Source of the DNA: Pseudomonas sp. CCI4.2
Lineage (GTDB): Bacteria > Pseudomonadota > Gammaproteobacteria > Pseudomonadales > Pseudomonadaceae
Direction of reading: 5' to 3'
DNA: 64,000 bases
Assembly: GCF_034350045.1 (NCBI RefSeq)
Contig: NZ_CP133781.1
Location: 2,696,001 to 2,760,000, forward strand
The notes under the pieces were generated by a model. That model was not told the origin of the DNA. It was given only the letters and a program-made list of their open reading frames with translations, and did not search any database. Position numbers and translations under genes: made by a program. The first letter of the stretch is position 1; every line of letters begins with the position of its first letter. Below are positions 51,741 through 60,968 of this stretch, piece after piece.

Positions 51741-51821
51741 ATGACGTGAGGGCGTTACAAGTTTCTCTGCAGCCAATGTGAACTGGCGAAGGTCCTTCGG
51801 ACGTACAGAAATCTGTGCAAC

Positions 51822-51884
51822 GCCAAAATCTGTGGGACCGAATTCATTCGGGAAGGCTTCAGTCCTGACACGCTGCAATCTCAA
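51822..51884. repeat. Dispersed GTGGGACCGAATTCATTC element, copy 4
   Basis: Near-identical to 27720-27783 and partly to two sites at 18.3 and 18.5 kb. It sits just after a GAAGGTCCTTCGGAC palindrome and before the nuclease gene. The rest of 51741-51969 shows no gene. Confidence 0.8.
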
Positions 51885-51969
51885 ACAAATACAAAATGCC
51901 ACTCAGTTCGCTACACGACAGCGCGGCGTCGAAGACGTGGCGGCCTCTCCTACAGGTCGAGATCTGGCA

Positions 51970-52878
51970 TCACAACAGCTTAAATATCGTCCGAATACCC
52001 CGGCACTTTGGATAAGCGGAACACCCCCAGAAATCGCCCCCGGCATTGGCCCCGCTTCGGGCAACCCGTATTACCATCTGTTTTTTGCAGTGAGGGCACG
52101 CGGGCGCCGCCGGTTTAATCAACTCTTCGACCACCGTAACAGCGGTTGCCACTGCTGGTGCCTCAACCGCTGGCTCCTTGCGCGTCTCAACCACTTCCGA
52201 CGTTGGTTTCGGTCCAGCTCGTTTGCTCGCCGCGATCCATTTATTGAGCAGTTCCCCGTCCACCAGCCGCAGGTTCCGTCCCGAGGCGAATTGCTTGGCA
52301 GGTCCGGTAAATCGACCGCTGGTGATCACCATTCCGCCGGTCGCACCTTCGGCCGCCATTGCCCCGTATAGCTCCCGCACCACCGGGACGCCGACCTGCA
52401 ATGAACGCCACTGTTTGCATTGCACCAGGTACGTTTCGCCGTCCTTACGCGCAATCAAATCAACACCCCCATCCGGCCCGTTCCCGCCGGTTTCCAGCAC
52501 GCTAAATCCTTGATGCCGCAACGCCTCACCCACTAACAGTTCGAACTGCTGCCAACTGATAGTGGCCGCAGTCTCACCTCCTGCCATGGTCATCGCCGCG
52601 AGCAGATTACGTCGTTTACGGCGGCCCAGAACCGAGGCTGCGGCGCCGCTGAGGAAAACCAGCGGCAGCAAATATTGGCCGAACGTAGCAACGGGTTTCA
52701 ACAGCGTGCTGAAAACCACCGGTTGCAAATGGTTTAAATCTGAATAAATCGGAATGGGTGCTAAAGAAAGCGAGTGGAGGTACCCATAGGCGCCCACCCC
52801 AATAGCCACGCTGAGCCACCACGGAAGCTTGGTCGCGATAAAAAGTAGATCGTCGAGGAACGAGGATTTTCTGGACAT
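51970..52878 (-). CDS. Membrane-anchored Mrr-type restriction endonuclease-like protein
   Basis: The 302-residue protein has two N-terminal membrane helices (about 18-38 and 60-83), then a Mrr_cat/PD-(D/E)xK nuclease domain (about 108-200) with the catalytic layout GPDGGVDLIARKDGETYLVQCKQW (Asp and QxK). A C-terminal topoisomerase-type zinc ribbon follows (CPHCKKQMV ... FWGCSAYPKCRG). This build would cut DNA close to the membrane. It is divergent from the terZBCDE operon, and Mrr-like nucleases often sit in defence regions, so an anti-phage or DNA-uptake role is plausible but unproved. Confidence 0.87.
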   Translation of the reverse strand: MSRKSSFLDDLLFIATKLPWWLSVAIGVGAYGYLHSLSLAPIPIYSDLNHLQPVVFSTLLKPVATFGQYLLPLVFLSGAAASVLGRRKRRNLLAAMTMAGGETAATISWQQFELLVGEALRHQGFSVLETGGNGPDGGVDLIARKDGETYLVQCKQWRSLQVGVPVVRELYGAMAAEGATGGMVITSGRFTGPAKQFASGRNLRLVDGELLNKWIAASKRAGPKPTSEVVETRKEPAVEAPAVATAVTVVEELIKPAAPACPHCKKQMVIRVARSGANAGGDFWGCSAYPKCRGIRTIFKLL

Positions 52879-53203
52879 AGTGCTCTGATATAGAAAGGCC
52901 GTCGCGACAATACGGGTGCGGGGAAAAGGTGTCCATGACCCGCATCATCTACACCTCGAATACCCCCTTCTAAGACTGCCCACAGCCGCCGATCCTTTTG
53001 CCTACATAAGTAGCGGACCGATCTTACAGCCGAAAGGGTGCTTGTCCGGCATCGCAATTCCTCGTTCGCTGAGAGAGTTGCTTCCTTGATTTTCGGAGCA
53101 GATTTTCCTGTCTGAAAAGCATAAATAGTTGGGCAGTTGCTAATCGGATACCCGCAGCCTGCCAACGATTCTCATGGGCAGTGATCACAACAAGGAACGT
53201 CGC
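52879..53203. other. Intergenic region between nuclease and ter genes
   Basis: No gene is supported. It must hold the divergent promoters of the nuclease and ter operon; no convincing -35/-10 pair or operator palindrome could be picked by eye. Confidence 0.4.
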
Positions 53204-53797
53204 ATGGCAATTACGTTGACCAAGAACCAAACCATCTCTCTTGAGAAAACCGCAGGCAGCGGCCTTAAGCAGGTCACCCTCGGACTCGGTTGGGATCCGG
53301 TGAAGCCAACCGGCTTCTTTTCAAAATTGTTAGGTGCAGGCAGCCAGGAAATCGACTTGGACGCGTCCTGCATCGTGCTCGACGGAGACAAGAAACCCAT
53401 CGATCTGGTGTGGTTTCGCGCGCTTCAATCCAACGACGGCTCCATCAAACACTCAGGCGACAATCGCACCGGCGAAGGTGATGGCGACGATGAGTCCATC
53501 GCTGTGGACCTGGAGAAGTTGCCAGCCACTGTGAAGTACCTGGTGTTCACCGTGAATTCATTCACCGGCCAGAATTTTGAACGCATCGAAAACGCCACCT
53601 GCCGGATTGTGAACGCCGACAACGGCAATGAGCTGGCTCGCTTCAATCTTTCTGACAAGGGTCAGCACACCGGTGTCGTGATGGCCTGTCTGACCCGATC
53701 CGCTTCCGGTTGGGACTTCACCACCATCGGTGAGGCCACCAACGGCCGTACCGCCGATGACTTGGTGGGACTGGCTGCCCGAGCGCTTCGCGCCTGA
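53204..53797 (+). CDS. terZ: TerZ, tellurium resistance / stress protein of the TerD family
   Basis: ATG 53204 has AAGGAACGTCGC upstream and gives 197 residues. TerD-fold Ca2+-binding motifs are present: LGLGWDPVKPTG, EIDLDASCIVLDGD and [21 protein letters not shown]. The insertion FFSKLLGAGSQ after WDPVKPTG and the ending GRTADDLVGL are TerZ-like. TerZ works with TerB, TerC and TerD/E in a membrane complex linked to tellurite, phage and colicin resistance. First gene of a five-gene operon. Confidence 0.9.
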   Translation: MAITLTKNQTISLEKTAGSGLKQVTLGLGWDPVKPTGFFSKLLGAGSQEIDLDASCIVLDGDKKPIDLVWFRALQSNDGSIKHSGDNRTGEGDGDDESIAVDLEKLPATVKYLVFTVNSFTGQNFERIENATCRIVNADNGNELARFNLSDKGQHTGVVMACLTRSASGWDFTTIGEATNGRTADDLVGLAARALRA

Positions 53798-53819
53798 CTT
53801 CACCTACTGGGAGTTCAAC

Positions 53820-54269
53820 ATGCTTGATTGGCTAAAAACAAATGCAACGGCGGCTCGGGAAAAATTGGCATCCGAAGTGAGCCAGTTTAAAAACCGGGAG
53901 TTCATGGACGCCGTCGTCGCGGGTTGTGCCTTGGTTGCGGCGGCGGATGGCGATATTAGTGGCGCCGAAAAACTGAAGATGACCGGCTTTATTCAGAACT
54001 CTCGGGAGCTTAAGGCATTTGATCTGAAAGTTGTGATCAACGCCTTTCAAGACATTTGCGCCAAGTTTGAATTCGATTTTCAGATCGGCCGGGCGGAGGC
54101 GCTGAAAACAGTGGCCAAGATCAAGAAAAAAGAAGACGCCGCACGCCTGCTAATTCGCGTCTGCTGCGCGATTGGTGGAGCGGATGGGCACTTCGATGAA
54201 GCCGAGCGCGCCATGTGCCGGACCCTTTGCAACGAGCTTGGTTTGAACCCGGCCGATTTCGATCTGTAG
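53820..54269 (+). CDS. terB: TerB, tellurium resistance protein
   Basis: ATG 53820 follows GGGAGTTCAAC. The 149-residue all-helical protein shows the TerB signature FMDAVVAGCALVAAADGDISGAEKLKM and the repeat CCAIGGADGHFDEAERAMCRTLCNELG; both Asp-Gly loops bind metal. TerB interacts with the membrane protein TerC encoded next. 22 bp from terZ. Confidence 0.93.
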   Translation: MLDWLKTNATAAREKLASEVSQFKNREFMDAVVAGCALVAAADGDISGAEKLKMTGFIQNSRELKAFDLKVVINAFQDICAKFEFDFQIGRAEALKTVAKIKKKEDAARLLIRVCCAIGGADGHFDEAERAMCRTLCNELGLNPADFDL

Positions 54270-54294
54270 ATAGTGAATTAAGGGATTTCATTCA

Positions 54295-55326
54295 ATGGAA
54301 AGCGTGTCACTTGGATTTCCACCTCTTACGACAGCTGTTTTTGTGAGTTTGGCGGTCGGGGCAATGCTCATCGATATGCTCTCCCACCGAGGCAACAAAC
54401 CGGTTTCGCTTACCCAGGCTGCAGTTTGGTCGGTGTTTTGGGTCGTCATTTCGCTTGGGTTCGCCGGTTTTCTGTATGTCGAACACGGTCCAACCATTGC
54501 CAGCCTATTCGTCACCGGTTATGCCCTGGAAAAAGTGCTGAGCGTCGACAATCTGTTCGTGTTCATGGCGATTTTTGCGTGGTTCAAAGTACCTGACGGC
54601 CTGCGTCACCGGGTGCTCTATTGGGGCATTATCGGTGCGATTCTGTTCCGCCTGGTCTTCGTTGCCATCGGCACCGGACTCCTCGCCTTTGGCCCTTGGG
54701 TCGAAGTTGCCTTCGCCGTCATCGTCGGTTGGACAGCGGTCATGATGCTCAGAAGTGGTGGCGATGACGAGGAAGAGCCGGACTATTCGGAACACATGGC
54801 TTACCGATTTGCGAAAAAACTGTTCCCGGTATGGCCCAAGCTTCACGGCAACAACTTCTTCGTTCGCCGCCATGAGCTCGAACGTGAATTAGAAAAGCCA
54901 GAAAACAAAGGCATGACGCTGGCAGCGAAGGGCACCTTGTTCGCTACGCCGTTATTCCTCTGCCTGGTAGTCGCTGAAATTTCAGACGTCTTGTTTGCTT
55001 TCGACTCAGTACCGGCGGTGATCGCAGTCAGTCGCGAACCGCTGATTGTGTATTCCGCAATGCTGTTCGCCATCCTCGGTTTGCGCACCTTGTACTTCGT
55101 GCTCGAAGCACTGAAACGGTACTTGGTTCATCTAGAAAAAGCGGTCATCGCCCTGCTGTTTTTCATTGCAGCCAAGCTCGCCCTGAACGCAACCAATCAC
55201 CTGTTCGACCACGGCTATAACATCGGTGCAAACACTAGTTTGCTGATTGTGATGGTGGTATTGGCCATCGGGATTCTTGCCAGTGTGCTGTTTCCCGGGA
55301 AAGTCGAGCAGGTTGAAAAAGCCTAA
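54295..55326 (+). CDS. terC: TerC, tellurium resistance membrane protein
   Basis: The 343-residue protein has eight or nine membrane helices and the TerC hallmarks ALEKVLSVDNLFVFMAIFAWFKVP (with a membrane Asp-Asn), GIIGAILFRLVFVAIG and VVAEISDVLFAFDSVPAVIAVS. It is thought to handle metal ions (Mn or Ca export) in complex with TerB. The length and cytoplasmic loop (DEEEPDYSEHMAY) are typical. 25 bp from terB, 25 bp from terD. Confidence 0.94.
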   Translation: MESVSLGFPPLTTAVFVSLAVGAMLIDMLSHRGNKPVSLTQAAVWSVFWVVISLGFAGFLYVEHGPTIASLFVTGYALEKVLSVDNLFVFMAIFAWFKVPDGLRHRVLYWGIIGAILFRLVFVAIGTGLLAFGPWVEVAFAVIVGWTAVMMLRSGGDDEEEPDYSEHMAYRFAKKLFPVWPKLHGNNFFVRRHELERELEKPENKGMTLAAKGTLFATPLFLCLVVAEISDVLFAFDSVPAVIAVSREPLIVYSAMLFAILGLRTLYFVLEALKRYLVHLEKAVIALLFFIAAKLALNATNHLFDHGYNIGANTSLLIVMVVLAIGILASVLFPGKVEQVEKA

Positions 55327-55351
55327 ACATCAAACAAAGGAGTAAATGGAA

Positions 55352-55927
55352 ATGGCTCTGACTCTTCAGAAAGGCGGCAACCTTTCATTATCGAAAACTG
55401 ACCCGACGCTGACTAAAATTCTGGTCGGTCTGGGCTGGGACCCCCGGGCTACCAACGGTCAAGAGTTTGACCTGGACGCCAGTGCTTTACTGGTGGGCGC
55501 TAACGGCAAAGTCCGTGGCGAGAAAGACTTCATTTTTTACAACCAACTGAAAAGTGTCGACGGTTCGGTCGAACACACCGGTGATAACCGCACAGGTGAA
55601 GGCGCGGGTGACGACGAGTCTCTAACAGTCGATCTCAGTCGCCTTTCAGTGGATATCGACAAGGTGGTGTTCATTGTCACGATCCACGACGCTGAAGGCC
55701 GCAAGCAAAACTTTGGACAAGTAAGCGGCTCGTTTATCCGCGTAGTCAATGACCTTTCCAGCACCGAGATCGTTCGTTATGACCTGGCTGAAGATGCCTC
55801 GGTCGAGACGGCCATGGTCTTCGCCGAGCTTTATCGTAACGGCTCGGAATGGAAGTTTCGTGCGGTCGGCCAAGGATTCGCCGGAGGCCTTAAAGCCTTG
55901 GCAAATTCTTACGGTATGAATTTCTAA
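55352..55927 (+). CDS. terD: TerD, calcium-binding stress protein
   Basis: The ATG at 55352 is spaced correctly from AAGGAG; ATG 55346 is too close to it. The 191-residue protein matches TerD closely: [58 protein letters not shown] and [19 protein letters not shown], ending [17 protein letters not shown]. The acidic loops bind two Ca2+ ions. It likely decorates the membrane through TerC/TerB. It differs from terE enough to be an old paralogue. Confidence 0.93.
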   Translation: MALTLQKGGNLSLSKTDPTLTKILVGLGWDPRATNGQEFDLDASALLVGANGKVRGEKDFIFYNQLKSVDGSVEHTGDNRTGEGAGDDESLTVDLSRLSVDIDKVVFIVTIHDAEGRKQNFGQVSGSFIRVVNDLSSTEIVRYDLAEDASVETAMVFAELYRNGSEWKFRAVGQGFAGGLKALANSYGMNF

Positions 55928-55962
55928 CCTTCACATTTCAATCAGCGAAAAAGGATTTAGCG

Positions 55963-56541
55963 ATGGCTGTAAGTCTGAACAAAGGCGGTAACGTTTCCTT
56001 GTCCAAAGAAGCCCCAGGGCTTGCCGAGGTTATCGTAGGTTTGGGCTGGGATCCGCGGGTTACCGACGGCGCCGAGTTCGACCTGGACGCGTCTGTCTTC
56101 ATCGTCGGTGAAAGTGGAAAAGTACTCGACGACGCCAGCTTCATTTTCTACAACAACAAAAAAAGCACAGACGGTTCCGTCGAACACATGGGCGACAACC
56201 GCTCTGGTGCGGGGGAAGGCGATGACGAGCAAGTCACCGTCAAACTCAATGGCCTGGCCGCTTCGGTGAAAAAACTGGTGTTCGCCGTCACCATCCACTC
56301 AGCGGATGAACGCAAACAAAACTTCGGTCAAGTTGCTAACGCGTTCATCCGTGTGGTGAACAAAGCCGACGGCAAAGAACTCGCCCGCTACGACCTGTCA
56401 GAAGACGCCTCCACCGAAACGGCCATGATCTTTGGCGAGCTGTACCGCTCTGGCGACGAGTTCAAATTCAAAGCCATTGGACAGGGTTTTGCTGGCGGCT
56501 TGAAACCGTTGGCAGAGGCGCATGGGGTGGCTATCGGTTAA
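55963..56541 (+). CDS. terE: TerE, calcium-binding stress protein
   Basis: Last gene of the ter operon, 192 residues, ATG 55963 behind AAAAAGGATTTAGCG. TerE-like features are [59 protein letters not shown] and the end [14 protein letters not shown]. It is about half identical to the TerD neighbour by eye. Repeats, not a clear terminator, follow. terA and terF, found in the large plasmid operons, are absent here, which makes this the compact chromosomal form. Confidence 0.92.
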   Translation: MAVSLNKGGNVSLSKEAPGLAEVIVGLGWDPRVTDGAEFDLDASVFIVGESGKVLDDASFIFYNNKKSTDGSVEHMGDNRSGAGEGDDEQVTVKLNGLAASVKKLVFAVTIHSADERKQNFGQVANAFIRVVNKADGKELARYDLSEDASTETAMIFGELYRSGDEFKFKAIGQGFAGGLKPLAEAHGVAIG

Positions 56542-56577
56542 GTTCATAGGGGCAGATGGTGTCACGCACACCGCCTA

Positions 56578-56690
56578 ACCCCCGTAGGAGCTGCCGAAGG
56601 CTGCGATAGACATCAAATCGCAGCCTTCGGCAAACACCCAAACCCGTATGAGCGCGCTTGCCCGCGATCAGTTGCGAAGCAGTCGTAATC
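56578..56690. repeat. REP-like palindromes after the ter operon
   Basis: GCCGAAGGCTGCGAT (56593-56607) and ATCGCAGCCTTCGGC (56617-56631) form a perfect 15 bp stem with a nine-base loop, which may also serve as the operon's terminator. A GAGCGCGCTTGCCCGCGAT half-repeat follows at 56649-56667. Confidence 0.75.
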
Positions 56691-56731
56691 CCGCAAACTC
56701 GAAAAGTCGTTTAACAGCACCGAACGAATGT

Positions 56732-57463
56732 TCAGTCCACCACGAGGTCTAGGCATTCTTCTTTGAGGCGCTTGACCCGCACATAGAGCGACTCGGTAAA
56801 GGCCTTTTTATCCGCTGCCAAATGACAGCGACGATGACAATTCGGGCAAAGCGCCGCTACGTTCTCGATTCTGTCGCTACCCGCCATCGCGAGCGGATGA
56901 ACATGATGTACTTCCAGAAATGGCCTCCCGTCCACACCTAAAAACGGCCCAACTTTTCCGCAACCTTCGCACGTACCATTCGCGTGCATAAGCACCCATT
57001 CTCTAACCTTGTCGTCACGAAAAAATGTGATGACTGTCGAGTTAGAGTGCTTTGGATGTTTGATACCCAGTGGGGCGGCTAGGTTGTCGGCTGTGGACGC
57101 TTCGAGTTCTTGGCCAATGGACGTATTACTAGCAGTCGCACCCTCGCCAGGTACTTTAAAAATACCTTTATCGTTAAGCATTTCCTGAATCTTCTTGCTG
57201 ACGTTCGCGCCCACGTTCTTCGCAGGCACATAACCTTTTATGCGATTCTGCCCCAGCTCCACCAGCACACTGGAAATATTCTGCATCCGCAGCTCGATGG
57301 CTGATTTGCTACGAGCGGACAAAGCGCCTTCTCGCAGCTTTAGGCCCATTTCAGTCTTTTTGAATGGGCGGCCGTTGTTCTCCATTTCACGCATGCTGAG
57401 ATAGGCGTCGACAGCCGCCTCAAGCTCTACGTCAGTCCATCGGGCAGAAATCTTCTTCGTCAT
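56732..57463 (-). CDS. HNH endonuclease
   Basis: The 243-residue protein carries a C-terminal HNH nuclease domain: CEGCGKVGPFLGVDGRPFLEVHHVHPLAMAGSDRIENVAALCPNCHRRCH, with two CxxC zinc pairs and the catalytic HH plus Asn and His. The N-terminal half begins like a DNA-binding module (ARWTDVELEAAVDAYLSMREM, then SKSAIELRMQNISSVLVELG) seen in other HNH proteins that are predicted restriction or mobile-element nucleases. It lies beside the ter block and the Mrr-type nuclease, so a defence role is plausible. Confidence 0.88.
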   Translation of the reverse strand: MTKKISARWTDVELEAAVDAYLSMREMENNGRPFKKTEMGLKLREGALSARSKSAIELRMQNISSVLVELGQNRIKGYVPAKNVGANVSKKIQEMLNDKGIFKVPGEGATASNTSIGQELEASTADNLAAPLGIKHPKHSNSTVITFFRDDKVREWVLMHANGTCEGCGKVGPFLGVDGRPFLEVHHVHPLAMAGSDRIENVAALCPNCHRRCHLAADKKAFTESLYVRVKRLKEECLDLVVD

Positions 57464-57622
57464 AACGCCGCCAATATCGAATGCAGGCGTGACGATACGT
57501 GTAGGAATATTCGGTGTCTACTGGAGGTCGTGGCCTACATAATAATGTGACTTTGAACAGTGGCCTTGAGGCATCATGGTAGAGGATTTTAATGTTTCTT
57601 CCGTGAACGCTAAGGAAAGGCC

Positions 57623-57913
57623 GTGAGAAAAGTAGGGGTAGGTTTCATAACAATGCTGGCGCTGCTTTGCGCTTTCTCTGCGTCAGGCAAAGAGGCAAGA
57701 CTGACTGATTCAGCCATCGTCCAAATTCTCATTAATGGCTCTATCGCGTCATACCCCAGCAATTGCCCATGCCCTTACAATGCGGCGAAAAATGGTAGCC
57801 GTTGCGGTAAGCGAAGCGCTTACAACCGACCGGGTGGGTACGCCCCGCTTTGCTTTAAAGGGGATATTTCGAAGGAGATGATTGAGGGGTATCGGGGGAG
57901 GGTAGTTCAATAA
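57623..57913 (+). CDS. Small exported Cys-rich protein
   Basis: GTG 57623 follows AAGGAAAGGCC and gives 96 residues: a signal peptide (about 1-22) and a compact domain with four Cys (YPSNCPCPYNAAKNGSRCGK, APLCF) and a Tyr/Gly-rich turn (SAYNRPGGYAPL). I recall this small domain as widespread, often near nucleases in accessory regions, but its function is unknown. It is divergent from the HNH gene with a 160 bp gap. The gap from 57914 to 58150 otherwise holds only the terminator. Confidence 0.75.
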   Translation: MRKVGVGFITMLALLCAFSASGKEARLTDSAIVQILINGSIASYPSNCPCPYNAAKNGSRCGKRSAYNRPGGYAPLCFKGDISKEMIEGYRGRVVQ

Positions 57914-58080
57914 ACTTGTCTGTTAACGAGGCCCGGGGTGAAGTGCGTCGGAGAGCTAAATAAAATAGTTGAAGTTGAAGTGCCCTGAAGACTGCTGCCG
58001 TTTAGGCTTCAATTGCTGCCTTATTGGCAGCAGTTTGGGAGCTACCCCATAACAAAGCCACCTGATCAGCTAACCCCAAC

Positions 58081-58115
58081 AAAAAAGCCAGGAAGCATCA
58101 CTGCCCCTGGCTTTT
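58081..58115. terminator. Bidirectional terminator downstream of nrdB
   Basis: AAAAGCCAGG/CCTGGCTTTT stem with a 13-15 base loop, flanked by A- and T-runs. It serves nrdB on the minus strand and the Cys-rich protein gene on the plus strand. Confidence 0.85.
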
Positions 58116-58150
58116 CAATGTCAAACATCCGCTAAGCAATCAGCCGAGAC

Positions 58151-59398
58151 TCAATCCCAGCTCAATGCCCCACCCGTCTGATACTCAATAACCCTAGTCT
58201 CAAAGAAATTCTTCTCTTTCTTCAAATCCATAATCTCGCTCATCCAAGGGAACGGGTTAGTCGTCCCTGGATACTCTTCCTTCAACCCAATCTGGCTCAA
58301 ACGACGGTTAGCAATAAACTTGAGGTAGTCCTCCATCATCGCCGCGTTCATGCCCAGCACGCCGCGGGGCATGGTATCCCGTGCGTATTCGATTTCTAGC
58401 TGAGTACCCTGCAGAATCATCTGCGAGGCCTCTTCCTTCATCTCAGCGTCCCACAAATGTGGGTTTTCGATTTTGATCTGGTTGATCACGTCGATGCCGA
58501 AGTTCAGGTGCATGGATTCGTCGCGCAGGATGTATTGGAACTGCTCGGCGACGCCGGTCATTTTGTTGCGGCGGCCCATGGAGAGGATTTGGGTGAAGCC
58601 GCAGTAGAAGAAGATGCCTTCCAGTACGCAGTAGTAGGCGATCAGGTTGCGCAGCAGTTCTTTGTCGGTGTCGACGGTGCCGGTTTCGAACTTCGGATCG
58701 GAGATCGAGCGGGTGTACTTGAGGCCCCAGGCTGCCTTTTTGGCGACCGATGGAATCTCGTGGTACATGTTGAAGATCTCGCCTTCGTCCATGCCCAGTG
58801 ACTCGATGCAGTACTGGTAAGCGTGGGTGTGGATCGCTTCTTCGAAGGCTTGGCGCAGGATGTACTGGCGGCATTCCGGGTTGGTGATCAGGCGATAAAC
58901 GGCCAGCACCAGGTTGTTGGCAACCAGGGAGTCGGCGGTGGAGAAGAAGCCAAGGTTGCGCATCACAATGCGGCGTTCGTCGTCGGTCAAGCCTTCCGGA
59001 TCGCGCCATACAGCGATGTCGGCGGTCATGTTGACCTCTTGCGGCATCCAGTGGTTGGCGCAGCCGTCGAGGTATTTCTGCCAGGCCCAGTCGTACTTGA
59101 ACGGCACGAGTTGGTTCAGGTCGGCGCGGCAGTTGATCATCATTTTTTCGTCAACGGCAACGCGGGCGCTGGTGCCTTCGAGTTCAGCCAGACCTTCGGC
59201 GACGTCGAGGCTGTCTAGAGCGGCCTTGGCGCGAATGATCGCGGCCGAGTCGTTGGAAGTGACGGCACGGGCTTCGAGTGCGGCGGCGCCACCGGCGCTG
59301 TCGAGGCGGTCCATGTTGGCTTCGTTGGCGTGACCGGCGTTGGTCGCGCGTGCGGCGGTTTCGCCGTCTTCTTTATGGAATTCATCCCAGTTCAGCAT
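58151..59398 (-). CDS. nrdB: Ribonucleotide reductase class Ia beta subunit
   Basis: From ATG 59398 the protein has 415 residues, slightly longer than E. coli NrdB because of an N-terminal extension (about 90 residues before FKYDW). The di-iron ligands fall at Asp156 (STADSL), Glu187 and His190 (EEAIH), Glu260, Glu294 and His297 (RDESMH), and the radical Tyr194 is in THAYQY. It supplies the tyrosyl radical to NrdA to make deoxynucleotides. The C-terminus ([10 protein letters not shown]) should dock on NrdA. Normally directly behind nrdA, it is here about 2.6 kb away, so it may have its own promoter. Confidence 0.96.
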   Translation of the reverse strand: MLNWDEFHKEDGETAARATNAGHANEANMDRLDSAGGAAALEARAVTSNDSAAIIRAKAALDSLDVAEGLAELEGTSARVAVDEKMMINCRADLNQLVPFKYDWAWQKYLDGCANHWMPQEVNMTADIAVWRDPEGLTDDERRIVMRNLGFFSTADSLVANNLVLAVYRLITNPECRQYILRQAFEEAIHTHAYQYCIESLGMDEGEIFNMYHEIPSVAKKAAWGLKYTRSISDPKFETGTVDTDKELLRNLIAYYCVLEGIFFYCGFTQILSMGRRNKMTGVAEQFQYILRDESMHLNFGIDVINQIKIENPHLWDAEMKEEASQMILQGTQLEIEYARDTMPRGVLGMNAAMMEDYLKFIANRRLSQIGLKEEYPGTTNPFPWMSEIMDLKKEKNFFETRVIEYQTGGALSWD

Positions 59399-60084
59399 GG
59401 TAGTCAGGCTCCTGCTCGAGGGTCGCGCTCGGCGACCGGTTGGATTAATAGTATTTGCCGCAGTTGAAACACGCAGGCAGTACAAAAGTTGAGAGGGTAC
59501 TCTCGGAATTTCTAGATTGTTCGGGATAGGTGTGAGCCGCTATTTGGAGCTAGGGCCGCTGCACGTGAGGGCAGTAAAACGCTGACGGAACGTGCGTACT
59601 GGCGCCGAGTAAATCACGTCGGCTTGGTGATCGCAGGTGGTCATGTTTTTGTCCTTGGTTGAGGGACCCGATTATACGGAAATTTGCATCGTACGTGTGT
59701 CTTGCGACCAATCTGTCCTTCGTATCGGCTAACGTTTTGATTTATGAGCGCTATTCATTTAGTTCTTGACGCATAGACGGTGGTGCAGGGTATTAAATCG
59801 CCTATGTAGTGTTTCTTGCCGTTTCGAGACACACGATATAGGTTTTTTGGCTGGTCTTGCAACAACGTATTTCTGTCGCCACGCGCTATGTGTGACGTGG
59901 ATCAGGTTTTCAGAACGGCATTAGCAGGCGCATTTTCGGTGAAAGCCCCCGTATCACTTGGGGGGCGCTAAGACGGAATGACTGACGGTTTTTGAGGTTC
60001 GAACGACGGCATCTGACCGATGGTAATGGCGCCTATAAAGCGCTCATAAATTGTTAGCAACGCATACATTTCTGCGCTTGCAGA
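59399..60084. other. Intergenic region upstream of nrdB
   Basis: No gene is supported. It holds a GAGAG-GGTA-CTCTC hairpin (59491-59504) in the nrdB leader and a GCCCCC/GGGGGC hairpin (59945-59966) that could terminate transcription from the fic remnant. ACACGATATAGG near 59833 only weakly recalls an NrdR box. The nrdB promoter must lie here if the gene is no longer co-transcribed with nrdA. Confidence 0.45.
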
Positions 60085-60678
60085 TCAGCCGCTAATCGGT
60101 TGCCCAACACACCGCCCAAACACCCTCGTCAGCGCCGTGTAATCGCATATTACTGCATCCATATTCGCTTGGGCCCATTCACCGCGTCCACGGGCCGCCA
60201 ACTGATTTCGTAGCCCGCATTCACGATGATGTGCTCGAACAAAATCCGTTGCGCCTGACCGTTGCCCTCGCGGAGCGGGTGAACAACGTTGAGATCATCG
60301 AAAAGTTCGGCGGCGGCGCGGATCAAATTTGAGCGATCCAGGTCCTGAAACTAATTGGCTTTGGCTAACCTATCGAACAGTTTTCGTGCTTCGGGTTCGA
60401 TGCGGCTGGTCGTGCAGAAATGGGTTTCGTCTTTCGAGATGTCGACCGTGCGCAGTTCTCCAGCCCATTCGTAGAGATCGGCGAACAGGCGTTGGTGGAT
60501 ACTCTGGAGGTAGGCGAGATCGTAAGGTGGCGAGGCAAACTCAATGGCCTCGGCGGCAACTTCAGAAAGGGCACGTTCTGCTTCTGACAGGACGTAGTCG
60601 TCGCAAACGTCGAGACGAATACGAACCGCCGTACCCGGATACAGTAAGGGTCTGGCCAGCACCGTATTTGTCGAGCAT
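60085..60678 (-). pseudogene. fic: fic toxin gene inactivated by three lesions
   Basis: Homology to Fic AMP-transferases runs across the whole stretch: MLDKYGAGQ at the start, then PPYDLAYLQSIHQRLFADLY and EWAGELRTVDISKDETHFC, HPLREGNGQAQRILFEHII and CDYTALTRVFGRCVGQPIS at the end. But the frame shifts near 60640-60650, an amber stop (TAG, 60351-60353) interrupts RLAKAN/FQDLDRS, and a second shift falls near 60175-60190. Also the active-site GNGR reads GNGQ. The catalytic HPxxxEGNG core survives in isolation. The start overlaps the yhfG stop by one base. The toxin is dead, its antitoxin gene intact. Confidence 0.85.
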
Positions 60679-60848
60679 CAGGCCGATTTGTTGCGGTAGG
60701 TTTTCAGCAGTTCTTCACGGGATTGAAGCGTGCGATCGGCGTCCAGCGGGGTGCTGTCGAAACCTTCGAGGCGCAGGCTGGCTGCGTAGTTGGATTTGCG
60801 CGTTTTAGCGCAGTAGGCTTTTTTTGCATCAAGGGAGGGGGTAGGCAT
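60678..60848 (-). CDS. yhfG: YhfG-family antitoxin of the Fic toxin
   Basis: A 56-residue protein beginning at ATG 60848 and ending in the fic start codon: MPTPSLDAKKAYCAKTRKSN, then YAASLRLEGFDSTPLDAD and ELLKTYRNKSA. The KxxYxAKTRxxNYAASLRLEGF pattern is that of YhfG, the small protein encoded just before fic in E. coli, which inhibits Fic. No mutation is visible in it. Since the toxin is broken, this is an antitoxin without its target, perhaps in the course of being lost. Confidence 0.82.
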   Translation of the reverse strand: MPTPSLDAKKAYCAKTRKSNYAASLRLEGFDSTPLDADRTLQSREELLKTYRNKSA

Positions 60849-60968
60849 GGCTGCGGCGTTCGTGGTCGAAAGTCGCTTATTTTAGCGGAAAGGATAGGCG
60901 CACAGCGACGCGTGGGAACGATTGCAAAAGGGCCCCGACTTAGTCGAGGCCCAAGGACGTACAGTCAT

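Noticed and set aside
59825..59850. NrdR box near ACACGATATAGG
   Set aside because: It matches the NrdR consensus in the left half only, and no second box at the usual spacing was found; it is 430 bp from nrdB.
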